Origin: Microbacterium yannicii
Lineage (GTDB): Bacteria > Actinomycetota > Actinomycetes > Actinomycetales > Microbacteriaceae
DNA length: 64,000 bases
Assembly: GCF_024055635.1 (NCBI RefSeq)
Contig: NZ_JAMXMB010000036.1
Location: 358,864-422,863, forward strand
Direction of reading: 5' to 3'
This document shows, in pieces, positions 56,927 through 64,000 of this stretch. Under the pieces are notes generated by a model that worked only from the letters and a program-made list of their open reading frames with translations, was not told the DNA's origin and ran no database searches. The position numbers and the translations under genes were made by a program. Position 1 is the first letter of the stretch. Each line of letters opens with the position of its first letter.

Positions 56927-59161
56927 GTGTCCGACTCGTCCACTGAAACCGAGTCGGCCGAGCGGGCGCCGGGCGCGCGCCTCCTGAGCACGAAGACGAT
57001 GGTCAGGATGCCGCAGCCGGACGCGGTGAGCCGCCGAGCGCTGATCGAACGGGCGCGTGCGCCGCATGCCCGGATCGTCGCGGTGACCGCACCCGCCGGC
57101 TACGGCAAGTCCACGATGCTGGCGGAGTGGGCGGCTATCGAGGACCGGGCGGTGGCGTGGGCCACTGTCGACACCCTGGACGACGACCCGGTGGCATTGA
57201 TGGAACTGCTGGCCGCGGCGTGTCACGACATTTCACCGCATGCCGGCGCGGTGGCGCAGCAGCTGGGCGGCAGTGGCGCCGGTGTGCTCGGCCGGTCGGC
57301 TCCGCTGCTGGCGGCAGTCCTCCGCCAGGCGCCTGCGCCCTTCGTGCTCTTCGTCGACGACGTGCACACGGCGGCGTCCCCTGCCTGCCGCGACGTGCTC
57401 GAGGTGATGCTGGCCGGAATGCCGGCAGGCTCGCAGATCGTGCTCGCGAGCAGGCACGAGCACGACTTCCTCGCCCGCTTCCGTGCGGCGGGGACGGTCT
57501 TCGAGATCGTTCCCGACGATCTGCGCGTGGATGCCGACGCTGCTCGGACCATGTTCGCCGGTGTGGATGCCGTCATCTCGGACGACGAGCTGACGGCGGC
57601 GGTCGAGCGATGCGAAGGGTGGCCGGCGGGTCTGCGCCTGTGCGCGCTGGCGGTTCATGCCGGCGCCGACATCTCCGAGCTGACCCGGGACGGCGCGTTC
57701 GCCGCGGACTATCTCTACAACGAGGCGCTGACAGGCTTGTCCACCGAGGTGCGGGAGTTCCTTCGTCGAACGGCTGTGCTCGATCAGCTCTCCGGGCCGT
57801 TGTGCGACGCCGTCCTGGAGCGCGACGGCTCTCTCGCGGTCCTGCACGACCTGGAGGCTCGCAACATCTTCGTCGTGGCCCTCGACCGGCGACGCCGGTG
57901 GTTCCGCTACCACGACCTGTTCCGGGCGTTCCTGCTCTCCGAACTTCACCGAGTCGAGCCGGCAGCCGTGGCGCCGCTGCACCGCCGGGCGGCGGAATGG
58001 CTCGAGCGGAACGGATCGCCCGAACTGGCCGTGGAGCATCGGCTCGCCGCCGGCGATCTGCCGCAGGCAGGAGAGCTCGTCGTCGGACTGGCGATGCCGG
58101 TCTACCAGAGCGGGCGCGTGGTGGTCGTGGATCGGTGGCTGTCCGAGCTCGAGGCCGGCGGCGAGGCGATGTCGTCTCGCGTGCTGGCCATCGCGGCGTG
58201 GATCGCGATGCTCCGCGGCAGCTCGGCGGCAGCCGAGAAGTGGACTGCGGCGCTGGGAGGGGAAGCGTCGTCGGGCCAGTCGCCCGAGGATGCGTCGGCT
58301 GCGCGGTCGGCGCGCGCCATGATCGGCGTGGCGATGTGCGCCCGAGATTCCGCCCAGCTGCTGGAGGACGCCCAGTCGGCTGTCGCCCTCGAATCGGGAC
58401 ACAGCAGATGGCGTGGTCCCGCCCTGTACCTTCTGGGCACGGCCCACGTGCTCGCCGGGGATGCCGCCGCCTCACGCCAGGTCTTCCTGGAGGCGTCTGC
58501 ACATGCCCACGCCGCGAACAACACCGTCGCGGCGATCCTCAGCGACGCCGAGCTCGCGGTACTGGCCTTGGAGAACGGGTCGCTCGAGTCCGCCGCCGCT
58601 CATGCCGACGACGCCATGGCCATCGTCGACGGGTCGCAGCTCGACGGCTACCCGACGATCACGCTCGCGCTGGCGGTGAGTGCCCGGGTCGCGCTCCGGC
58701 GGGGCGACACCGCGGCGATGAGCCGCCTCTTGGCTCGCGCGATGAGAGCGCGCATCGACTGCACCCACGCGATGCCCTTCGTGGCGATCCGCTCGCGTCT
58801 GCAGCTGGCGATGGCGTTCGCCGCGACCGGAGATCGCGCGTCCGTGGCGCAGCTGCTGAGCGAGATCGACGACATCCTGGGGCGGCGGCCGCACCTTGAG
58901 CGACTCGCGGAGCAGACCGCGGAGTTCCGCCGCATCGTCGGCGACGAGTGGGCCATGGGGGTGCGTCCGCTGAGCCCCGCCGAGATGCGGCTGATTCCCT
59001 ACCTCCAGACCCACTTGACGGTGGCCGAGATCGGAAGCCGCCTGTTCATCTCGCGCAACACGGCGAGCACCGAGATCGGCTCGATCTACCGCAAGCTCGG
59101 GGTCGGAAGCCGCTCGGCGGCCGTCGGCCGCGCCATCGAACTGGGACTGCTCGGGGAGTAG
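56927..59161 (+). CDS. MalT-like LuxR-family transcriptional regulator
   Basis: This 744-residue regulator has a STAND-type ATPase domain with Walker A APAGYGKST (Lys61) and a Walker B-like FVLFVDDVHTA. A long helical TPR-like region (residues about 330-660) follows, and a C-terminal LuxR helix-turn-helix (LSPAEMRLIPYLQTHLTVAEIGSRLFISRNTA.., ending RSAAVGRAIELGLLGE). This is the MalT/LAL architecture of ATP- and ligand-dependent activators. The LuxR domain lacks the usual LTxRE opening, reading LSPAEM instead. Its targets are unknown; no obvious partner gene is adjacent, as neighbours encode amino-acid and redox enzymes. It appears leaderless. Confidence 0.9.
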   Translation: MSDSSTETESAERAPGARLLSTKTMVRMPQPDAVSRRALIERARAPHARIVAVTAPAGYGKSTMLAEWAAIEDRAVAWATVDTLDDDPVALMELLAAACHDISPHAGAVAQQLGGSGAGVLGRSAPLLAAVLRQAPAPFVLFVDDVHTAASPACRDVLEVMLAGMPAGSQIVLASRHEHDFLARFRAAGTVFEIVPDDLRVDADAARTMFAGVDAVISDDELTAAVERCEGWPAGLRLCALAVHAGADISELTRDGAFAADYLYNEALTGLSTEVREFLRRTAVLDQLSGPLCDAVLERDGSLAVLHDLEARNIFVVALDRRRRWFRYHDLFRAFLLSELHRVEPAAVAPLHRRAAEWLERNGSPELAVEHRLAAGDLPQAGELVVGLAMPVYQSGRVVVVDRWLSELEAGGEAMSSRVLAIAAWIAMLRGSSAAAEKWTAALGGEASSGQSPEDASAARSARAMIGVAMCARDSAQLLEDAQSAVALESGHSRWRGPALYLLGTAHVLAGDAAASRQVFLEASAHAHAANNTVAAILSDAELAVLALENGSLESAAAHADDAMAIVDGSQLDGYPTITLALAVSARVALRRGDTAAMSRLLARAMRARIDCTHAMPFVAIRSRLQLAMAFAATGDRASVAQLLSEIDDILGRRPHLERLAEQTAEFRRIVGDEWAMGVRPLSPAEMRLIPYLQTHLTVAEIGSRLFISRNTASTEIGSIYRKLGVGSRSAAVGRAIELGLLGE

Positions 59162-59197
59162 CCGCCGATTCGGCGCCCGATGGCGCGCCGCGTGGCC

Positions 59198-60274
59198 TCA
59201 GGCGAGGCCGAGTTCGGCGGCGAGCAGCTCGAGGGTCTGCACACGGCCGGGGGCGGCATCCATCGGCTCGTTCTCGTACGATCCGGCGATCGGCGAGATC
59301 ATGACCTCGTCGACGCCGTGCCGGGCGGCGAAGGCGCGGAGATCGGATGCCACGGCCGCGGCCGTGCCGACGAACCACTTCGCACGCGCCGAGGCCATGA
59401 ACGTGTCACCGAGGCCGGCGAAGTCCGCCGCACCGGCGAGGGACTCCTCGACGGTCTCGAGCGCGACGAGCGGCTTGTTGGTGCGCAGCCGCGCGGTCAT
59501 GCGCAGGTTCGGCAGCGCCCGCGCCTCCGCCTCGTCGGCCGTCGGGGCGGCGAGCACGTTGGCCGTCAGGAAGGTGCGCGGCGCGGCGAGCGTCTCGGAC
59601 GGGACGAACGCCGTCCGGTACAGGTCGAGTGCGCGCTCGAGCCCTTCGCCCGAGAAGTGGTTCGCGAAGACGTAGGGCAGGCCGAGGGATGCCGCGAGCT
59701 GCGCCGAGTAATCGCTCGAGCCGAGCAGCCACACCTCGGGCGTGGTGGTGGCGGCGGGCGTCGCGTGCACGTCGTATGTGCCGCCCGACGTGAAGCGCAG
59801 CGAGGCTCCGTCAGGGGCGACGAGCGACATGATGTCGCGCACGTGGTCGGGGAAGCGCTCGACGTCGCTCGTGGTGCCGCTCTGGCGGAGCAGCTGCGTG
59901 ATGACCGGGTCGGATCCCGGCGCTCGGCCGAGGCCGAGGTCGATCCGACCGGGGGCGAGCGCCTCGAGGGCCGCGAATTGTTCGGCGACCACGAGCGGCG
60001 AGTGGTTGGGCAGCATGACGCCGCCCGAGCCGAGGCGGATGCGCGACGTCCGCGCGGCGGCGGCCGCCGCCAGCACGGGCGGCGTCGTGGAGGCGACCGC
60101 GGGCATGTTGTGGTGCTCCGCGAACCAGTACCGCCGGTAGCCGAGCCGGTCGGCCGCGTCGACGACGGACAGGGATGCCGCGACCGCCTGCGCGCTCGTC
60201 TGGCCGGTGCGCACCGGAACGAGGTCCAGGACGGAAAGGGACAGGGCGGACGGGCCGGAGTTTGCATCGTTCAT
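59198..60274 (-). CDS. LLM-class flavin-dependent oxidoreductase (MsnO8-like)
   Basis: This 358-residue protein is a luciferase-like monooxygenase-fold enzyme. Typical segments are LSVLDLVPVRTGQT, YRRYWFAEHHNMPAVAS, GSGGVMLPNHSPLVVAEQFAALEALAPGRIDLGLGRAPG and a late TADEAEARA region, matching the MsnO8 branch. It would use FMNH2 or F420H2; the substrate is unknown. The frame is open upstream across the 60.3-60.6 kb repeat array, but the ATG at 60274 begins right before the conserved N-terminal strand. It is 335 bases from a reductase with an F420-type domain on the same strand, which might supply reducing power (inference). Confidence 0.88.
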   Translation of the reverse strand: MNDANSGPSALSLSVLDLVPVRTGQTSAQAVAASLSVVDAADRLGYRRYWFAEHHNMPAVASTTPPVLAAAAAARTSRIRLGSGGVMLPNHSPLVVAEQFAALEALAPGRIDLGLGRAPGSDPVITQLLRQSGTTSDVERFPDHVRDIMSLVAPDGASLRFTSGGTYDVHATPAATTTPEVWLLGSSDYSAQLAASLGLPYVFANHFSGEGLERALDLYRTAFVPSETLAAPRTFLTANVLAAPTADEAEARALPNLRMTARLRTNKPLVALETVEESLAGAADFAGLGDTFMASARAKWFVGTAAAVASDLRAFAARHGVDEVMISPIAGSYENEPMDAAPGRVQTLELLAAELGLA

Positions 60275-60293
60275 CACCGGATGCAAACCCCGG

Positions 60294-60590
60294 CTGTGTT
60301 CGGTGCATTCCGCAGGCGCGCATTTTGGCGAGTCGCCAGAATCCGTGAGCCCCCTGCCCGTTTTGTGGCGACTCGCCAAGAAAGCGCGGGGCCTGTGTTC
60401 GGTGCATTCCGCGGGCGCGCATTTTGGCGAGTCGCCAGAATCCGTGGGCCCCGTGTGCGCTTTGTGGCGAGTCGCCAAGAACGCGCGGGGCCTGCGTTCG
60501 GCGCCTCCGCGGGCGTGCATTTTGGCGAGTCGCCAGAATCCGTGGGCCCAGGATGCGCTTCGTGGCGAGTCGCCAAAATGCGCAAGGGGT
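60294..60590. repeat. Three 99-bp direct repeats, each with two TGGCGASTCGCCA palindromes
   Basis: The 335-base gap is filled by three direct repeats starting near 60294, 60393 and 60492. Each unit has two 13-bp palindromes TGGCGA-S-TCGCCA, at 60326, 60366, 60425, 60465, 60523 and 60563, so the spacing alternates 40 and 58-59 bases. The inter-palindrome sequence is conserved too, unlike CRISPR spacers. Likely roles are a protein-binding array or a structured RNA tail. Confidence 0.92.
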
Positions 60591-60609
60591 CCGCGGGGTA
60601 CGCGCGGGG

Positions 60610-61251
60610 TCAGGGGAGGCGGTTGCCCTTTGCCAGATTCTCGCGGAGCTCGGCCGCGGTCTGGCGTGCCGTGTACGCGGGCCGGTCGCGCTCGAGACGC
60701 CACGACTCGCTGAGCGGACCGGCGCTGACGCTGTCGAACCCGAGGGCGTCGTAGATGCCGGTGACGAGTTCCACGGCGTCCTCGTGATCGCTCGCCGTGC
60801 CGAGCGCGCGGCGATTCGGGTCGCCTGCCGGAAGCCCGGTGGTGTTGATCTCGGAGGCGAGGATCTGGTTGAACGCCTTCACCACCTTGGATGCCGGCAG
60901 ATGTGCCTGCACGAGCTCGGAGGTGGTGGCCTCGCCGCGGTCGAGCGCGTCGACGTGCCCGTCGCGCTCGAAGTAGTAGTTGACGGTGTCGAGCACGATC
61001 TTCCCGGCGAGCGGCTCGACGGGAACGTCCTTCAGTGCCTTGAGCGGCACGGTCACCACGGCGATGTCGCCCGCGGCTGCTGCGTCGGCTGCCGTCGCGG
61101 CCGTGACCTTCGGTCCGAGCTCGGCGACCAGGTCGGCGAGGCTCTCGGGTCCGCGTGAGTTGGCGATCACGACGTCGTAGCCGAGTCCTGAGAAGGCGCG
61201 AGCAAGCGCGCTGCCGATGTGTCCTGCACCGATGATTCCGATCGTTGTCAT
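60610..61251 (-). CDS. NADPH-dependent F420 reductase-like protein
   Basis: This 213-residue protein is a single Rossmann domain with the dinucleotide motif IGIIGAGHIGSALARA, then VVIANSRGPES, typical of NADPH:F420 oxidoreductase-like proteins. VVTVPLKALKDVPVEPLAGKIVLDTVNYYFERDG and KVVKAFNQI are further family markers. It may transfer hydride between NADPH and F420 or a related acceptor, but many family members are uncharacterised. The ATG at 61251 is immediately followed by the conserved strand. It shares strand and neighbourhood with the LLM oxidoreductase gene downstream, across the repeat array. Confidence 0.85.
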   Translation of the reverse strand: MTTIGIIGAGHIGSALARAFSGLGYDVVIANSRGPESLADLVAELGPKVTAATAADAAAAGDIAVVTVPLKALKDVPVEPLAGKIVLDTVNYYFERDGHVDALDRGEATTSELVQAHLPASKVVKAFNQILASEINTTGLPAGDPNRRALGTASDHEDAVELVTGIYDALGFDSVSAGPLSESWRLERDRPAYTARQTAAELRENLAKGNRLP

Positions 61252-61326
61252 GAAGGTCGGCAACCGGGCGACCGCCGCGCGCATTCCTCGCCCCGACGTA
61301 GAAGGACATCCTGACCCCGGCGTCGG

Positions 61327-62682
61327 TCAGGTCCGCGAGGCGCTCTTGACGCGCTCGTACGCGGCGAGTGCGGCCTTCCGCGTCTCACCGAGATCGACGA
61401 GCGGGTCGGGAGGGTGCTCTCCGAGATGCTCCGGCGCCCACTCACGCACGTAGTGCCCGTCGGGATCGAACTTCTTCGCCTGCAGCTGCGGGTTGAAGAT
61501 GCGGAAGTACGGCGCCGCGTCGGCGCCCGAGCCCGCGACCCACTGCCAGTTGAACGGGTTGTTGGCGCCGTCGGCATCGACCAGCGTGTCCCAGAACCAC
61601 TCCTCGCCGCGCCGCCAGTCGATGAGGAGGTTCTTGACGAGGAAGGATGCCGCCACCATCCGCACGCGGTTGTGCATATAGCCCGTGTGCCAGAGCTCTT
61701 TCATGCCCGCGTCGACGAGCGCGAGTCCGGTGCGGCCGCGCTGCCACGCTGCGAGGTGCGTGGGCTTGAGATGGGGCCACGGGAACGCGTCGAACTCGGG
61801 TCGCAGGTTGCGGCTCGCGAGATCGGGGTGGTGGAACAGGACGTGCCACGCGAACTCCCGCCAGCCGAGTTCCGAGAGGAACCTCCCTCCGGCGCCCGCC
61901 TCGACGGTCTCGTGCCAGACGGTGTGCGGGCTGAGCTCTCCCCATCGCAGGCGGGGCGACAGCAGCGAGGTCGCGCCGGCCGCGGGCTCGTCGCGGGCGC
62001 GGTCGTAGTTCGCGAGGTCCTCCTGCAGGAACTCGCGCAGTCGCCGGCGCGCGGCGGGCTCACCCGGCTCCCAGGTCTCGCGCAGTCCCTTCGCCCAGTC
62101 CGGCCGGGTAGGCAGCAGCTCCCAATCATCGAGCGAATCGGATGCCGGAGCCCGGTGCGGCCCGCCGACCTCCCGCGGTTCCGCGAGCGGGGCGCGCGGC
62201 CCGGGCAGGGCGAGACACGCGCGCCAGAACGGGGTGAACACCGAGAACGGTGTGCCGGCGCCCGTCCGTACGGTCCACGGTTCGAACAGCAGCGAGGCCG
62301 CGAAGGACGAGACCTCGATACCGCCGGCGCGCAGCGCCGCCTTGAGGCCGGCATCGACCTCGCGCTCGGGTCCTCCGTAGCGCCGGTTCCAGAAGACGGC
62401 GCCGGCTGCGGCATCCGTCACCGTCTCGCTCACGATGCGATCGGCCGGACCGCGCCGCAGGACCAGGGTGCCGCCGCGCTCGCGCAGCCGCTCGCCGAGA
62501 GATGCGAGCGAGTGGTGCAGCCACCAGCGTGCCGCCCCGCCGAGCGGGCGGATGCCGGGGCCGTCCTCGTCGAGCACGTAGAGCCCGATCACCGGCTCGC
62601 CGCGGTCGAGCGCCGCCCGCAGCGCCGGGTTGTCGGCGAGGCGCAGATCGTCGCGGAACCACACGATGGAGGGTCGGGACAC
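61327..62682 (-). CDS. phrB: Deoxyribodipyrimidine photolyase
   Basis: This 451-residue flavoprotein repairs UV-induced cyclobutane pyrimidine dimers using blue light. The N-terminal antenna domain begins SIVWFRDDLRLADNPAL. The C-terminal FAD domain contains WGELSPHTVWHE, FLSELGWREFAWHVLFHHP, HNRVRMVAASFLVKNLLIDWRRGEEWF and NNPFNWQWVAGSGADAAPYFRIFNP, all class I CPD photolyase signatures. Length fits the family. It starts at a GTG with AGAGG upstream. Functional photolyase rather than cryptochrome is likely from the intact repair-site segments, but sequence alone does not settle this. Confidence 0.93.
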   Translation of the reverse strand: MSRPSIVWFRDDLRLADNPALRAALDRGEPVIGLYVLDEDGPGIRPLGGAARWWLHHSLASLGERLRERGGTLVLRRGPADRIVSETVTDAAAGAVFWNRRYGGPEREVDAGLKAALRAGGIEVSSFAASLLFEPWTVRTGAGTPFSVFTPFWRACLALPGPRAPLAEPREVGGPHRAPASDSLDDWELLPTRPDWAKGLRETWEPGEPAARRRLREFLQEDLANYDRARDEPAAGATSLLSPRLRWGELSPHTVWHETVEAGAGGRFLSELGWREFAWHVLFHHPDLASRNLRPEFDAFPWPHLKPTHLAAWQRGRTGLALVDAGMKELWHTGYMHNRVRMVAASFLVKNLLIDWRRGEEWFWDTLVDADGANNPFNWQWVAGSGADAAPYFRIFNPQLQAKKFDPDGHYVREWAPEHLGEHPPDPLVDLGETRKAALAAYERVKSASRT

Positions 62683-62755
62683 GGCACCATCCTCTCTCCG
62701 GGCTGCGCCCCGCGTCGGGCATTGACAACGGGTCCGATGTGGGCCTGGGCGAGCG

Positions 62756-62811
62756 CTGCAGTCTCCTGCGAGCGCTGCGTCGCGCGGCGGAGCGCTCGCA
62801 GGAAAGTGCAG
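62756..62811. repeat. Inverted repeat between photolyase and LacI genes
   Basis: Arms at 62756-62776 and 62791-62811 match at 18 of 21 positions around a 14-base loop, with the core CCTGCGAGCGCT / AGCGCTCGCAGG. It lies in the 209-base divergent gap. It may be a REP-like element or a large operator; it is unlike the other repeat families here. Confidence 0.6.
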
Positions 62812-62854
62812 CGGTCGTGGCCTTGTCCGTCGACCCGATCGCGTTTGCGTGGAC

Positions 62855-62885
62855 TTGCGCGATCATGCAAATTCTTGCGTACACT
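62855..62885 (+). promoter_or_regulatory. Operator and leaderless promoter of the LacI gene
   Basis: TTGCGCGATCATGCAA at 62855-62870 is a partial palindrome (TTGC...GCAA) that overlaps the promoter region. TACACT at 62880-62885 lies six bases before the ATG, indicating a leaderless transcript. Further TTGCG half-sites occur at 62844 and 62875. This arrangement fits autorepression. Confidence 0.55.
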
Positions 62886-62891
62886 GAGCGC

Positions 62892-63899
62892 ATGTCGAAG
62901 CGTCTCGCCGAGGTGGCGCGCAAGGTCGGGGTCAGCGAGGCCACCGTGAGCCGCGTGCTCAACGACAAACCCGGGGTGTCGGACGCCACCCGCCAAGCCG
63001 TGCTGACCGCGCTTGACGTGCTCGGGTACGAGCGCCCCACCAAGCTCCGCGGCGAGCGGGCGCGGCTCGTGGGACTCGTGCTGCCCGAGTTGCAGAACCC
63101 CATCTTCCCGGCGCTCGCCGAGATCATCGGCGGCGGTCTGACGCAGAACGGGTATACGCCACTGCTCTGCACGCAGAACGCCGGCGGCATCACCGAGTCG
63201 GACTACATCGACCTGCTGCTGCAGCAGCAGGTGTCGGGCGTCATCTTCCTCGGTGGCAATTACAGCCAGGCGGATGCCGCGCACGAGCACTACGAGCGGC
63301 TCCGGCAGGTGCACCTGCCCACCGTGCTGGTGAACGCCCGCATCGACGCCCTCGACTTCGCCACGGTGTCCACCGACGACGGCGCGGCCGCGGAGCAGGC
63401 GATCCAGCACCTGCACCAGCTCGGTCACCGCCGCATCGGCATGCTTCTCGGACCGCTCGACCACATCCCCTCGCAGCGCAAGCTCGCCGCCGCCCGCCCG
63501 CTGCTGGAGCGCCTGGGTGCCCCCCTCGACGACGCCCTCGTGGTACGCGGCCTCTACTCGCTGGAATCCGGCCAGGCCGGGGCATCCCGCCTCTTCGCCG
63601 CTGGCGCCACCGCGATCGTATGCGCCAGCGATCCCCTCGCTCTGGGAGCCGTACGCGCGGCCCGCCGGCACGGCCTGCGGGTGCCCGACGACGTCAGCGT
63701 CGTCGGGTTCGACGACTCGTTCCTCATGAGCTGCACCGAGCCGCCGCTGACCACGGTGCGCCAGCCCATCGAGTCGATGGGGCGCACGGTGATCGACCTG
63801 CTGCTCTCGCAGATCGCGGGAACGACGGAGCCCGGCGACGAGCTGCTCTTCGAGCCCGAGCTCGTGCTGCGTGCCTCCACCGGTCCTGCCGCGGCCTGA
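62892..63899 (+). CDS. LacI-family transcriptional regulator
   Basis: This 335-residue regulator begins MSKRLAEVARKVGVSEATVSRVLNDKPGVSD, a canonical LacI helix-turn-helix, followed by the hinge (ERPTKLRGERARLVGLV). The effector domain contains NPIFPALAEIIGGGLTQNGY, VSVVGFDDSFLMSCTEPPLTTVRQP and the terminal LVLRASTG. The LVLPELQNPIFPA and DSFLMSCTEPPL segments are characteristic of a sugar-responsive subgroup in actinobacteria. Target genes may lie beyond the right edge. Its own TTGC..GCAA sites differ from the two operator classes of the pectin island, so it probably has a separate regulon. Confidence 0.92.
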   Translation: MSKRLAEVARKVGVSEATVSRVLNDKPGVSDATRQAVLTALDVLGYERPTKLRGERARLVGLVLPELQNPIFPALAEIIGGGLTQNGYTPLLCTQNAGGITESDYIDLLLQQQVSGVIFLGGNYSQADAAHEHYERLRQVHLPTVLVNARIDALDFATVSTDDGAAAEQAIQHLHQLGHRRIGMLLGPLDHIPSQRKLAAARPLLERLGAPLDDALVVRGLYSLESGQAGASRLFAAGATAIVCASDPLALGAVRAARRHGLRVPDDVSVVGFDDSFLMSCTEPPLTTVRQPIESMGRTVIDLLLSQIAGTTEPGDELLFEPELVLRASTGPAAA

Positions 63900-63903
63900 G
63901 CCA

Positions 63904-64000
63904 CCGGGGGTCGGGGCTGCGCTTCGTCTCGCTCTTTCCTCGCTCGCTCAGCGACCGGGGGTCGGGGCTGCGCTTCGTCTCGCTCGTTCCTCGCTCGCTC
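63904..64000. repeat. Two tandem 51-bp copies of the dispersed repeat at the right edge
   Basis: Two nearly identical units with a 51-bp period (starting 63904 and 63955) carry the core GCTTCGTCTCGCTC..TCCTCGCTCGCTC. The second is cut by the window edge. They follow the LacI stop by five bases, the same placement after a stop codon as the copies at 51977. Confidence 0.85.

Noticed and set aside
60294..60590. CRISPR array.
   Set aside because: The sequences between palindromes are themselves conserved between units, repeats alternate in spacing, and no cas genes are present.
59198..61309. A 703-codon frame joining the LLM oxidoreductase with sequence through the repeat array.
   Set aside because: The extension is translated repeat and antisense of the reductase gene; the conserved N-terminal strand begins right after the ATG at 60274.
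1..64000. tRNA, rRNA or riboswitch genes.
   Set aside because: I saw no tRNA-like TTCRANY arm with matching cloverleaf, no rRNA-like conserved blocks and no recognisable riboswitch core.

Overview
The window is high-GC DNA (about 70% by eye) with frequent GTG starts, ATGA-type gene overlaps and leaderless start codons. This points to an actinobacterium. Gene content and dispersed repeats suggest Microbacteriaceae, probably Microbacterium; that assignment is inference, since no rRNA or other taxonomic marker is present.

Most of the window (about 0.4-53 kb) is a plant cell wall carbohydrate island. It has four CUT1-type sugar importers (none with its own ATPase), two LacI regulators of its own, three YesL/DUF624 membrane proteins and eight glycoside hydrolases, nearly all cytoplasmic by absence of signal peptides. 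(1) 0.4-8.6 kb: binding protein, two permeases, GH3, GH38 alpha-mannosidase. (2) 8.6-13.1 kb, minus strand: alpha/beta hydrolase, TIM-barrel isomerase/epimerase, DUF993 aldolase-like protein and a Gfo/Idh/MocA oxidoreductase, an uncharacterised catabolic set. (3) 13.2-23.2 kb, minus strand: a beta-galactoside system with two paralogous binding proteins, one permease pair, GH42, GH35 and a small membrane protein. (4) 23.6-31.1 kb, plus strand: a rhamnogalacturonan-type locus (YesL, binding protein, LplB- and YtcP-like permeases, DUF1961, PcRGLX/YetA-like lyase) resembling Bacillus yes/lpl-yetA genes. (5) 31.4-36.1 kb: second Gfo/Idh oxidoreductase, an ABC exporter, a rhamnogalacturonan-acetylesterase-like SGNH hydrolase and a LacI regulator. 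(6) 36.3-52.0 kb: importer, YesL protein, LacI regulator, GH95, GH42, GH31 alpha-xylosidase and GH3. Together these are the fucose-, galactose-, xylose- and glucose-removing activities needed for fucosylated xyloglucan oligosaccharides. A PmoA-like protein follows at 52.2-53.1 kb.

From 53.3 kb the content is general: GlsB-type membrane protein, phosphoglucomutase, prephenate dehydratase, MalT-like LuxR regulator, flavin-dependent oxidoreductase, F420-dependent-type reductase, photolyase and a further LacI regulator.

LacI-type palindromes with a CG centre precede most operons and fall into at least two sequence classes, suggesting that the local regulators wire the island together. Oligosaccharides would be imported, trimmed inside the cell, and the sugars passed to central metabolism.

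The second striking layer is repetitive DNA. A dispersed repeat related to CGTTTCGTCTCGCTCG occurs between genes as hairpins, inside the GH95 gene as an in-frame insertion of about 49 codons, and inside the lyase gene. A different 99-bp repeat with two 13-bp palindromes per unit occurs three times near 60.3 kb.
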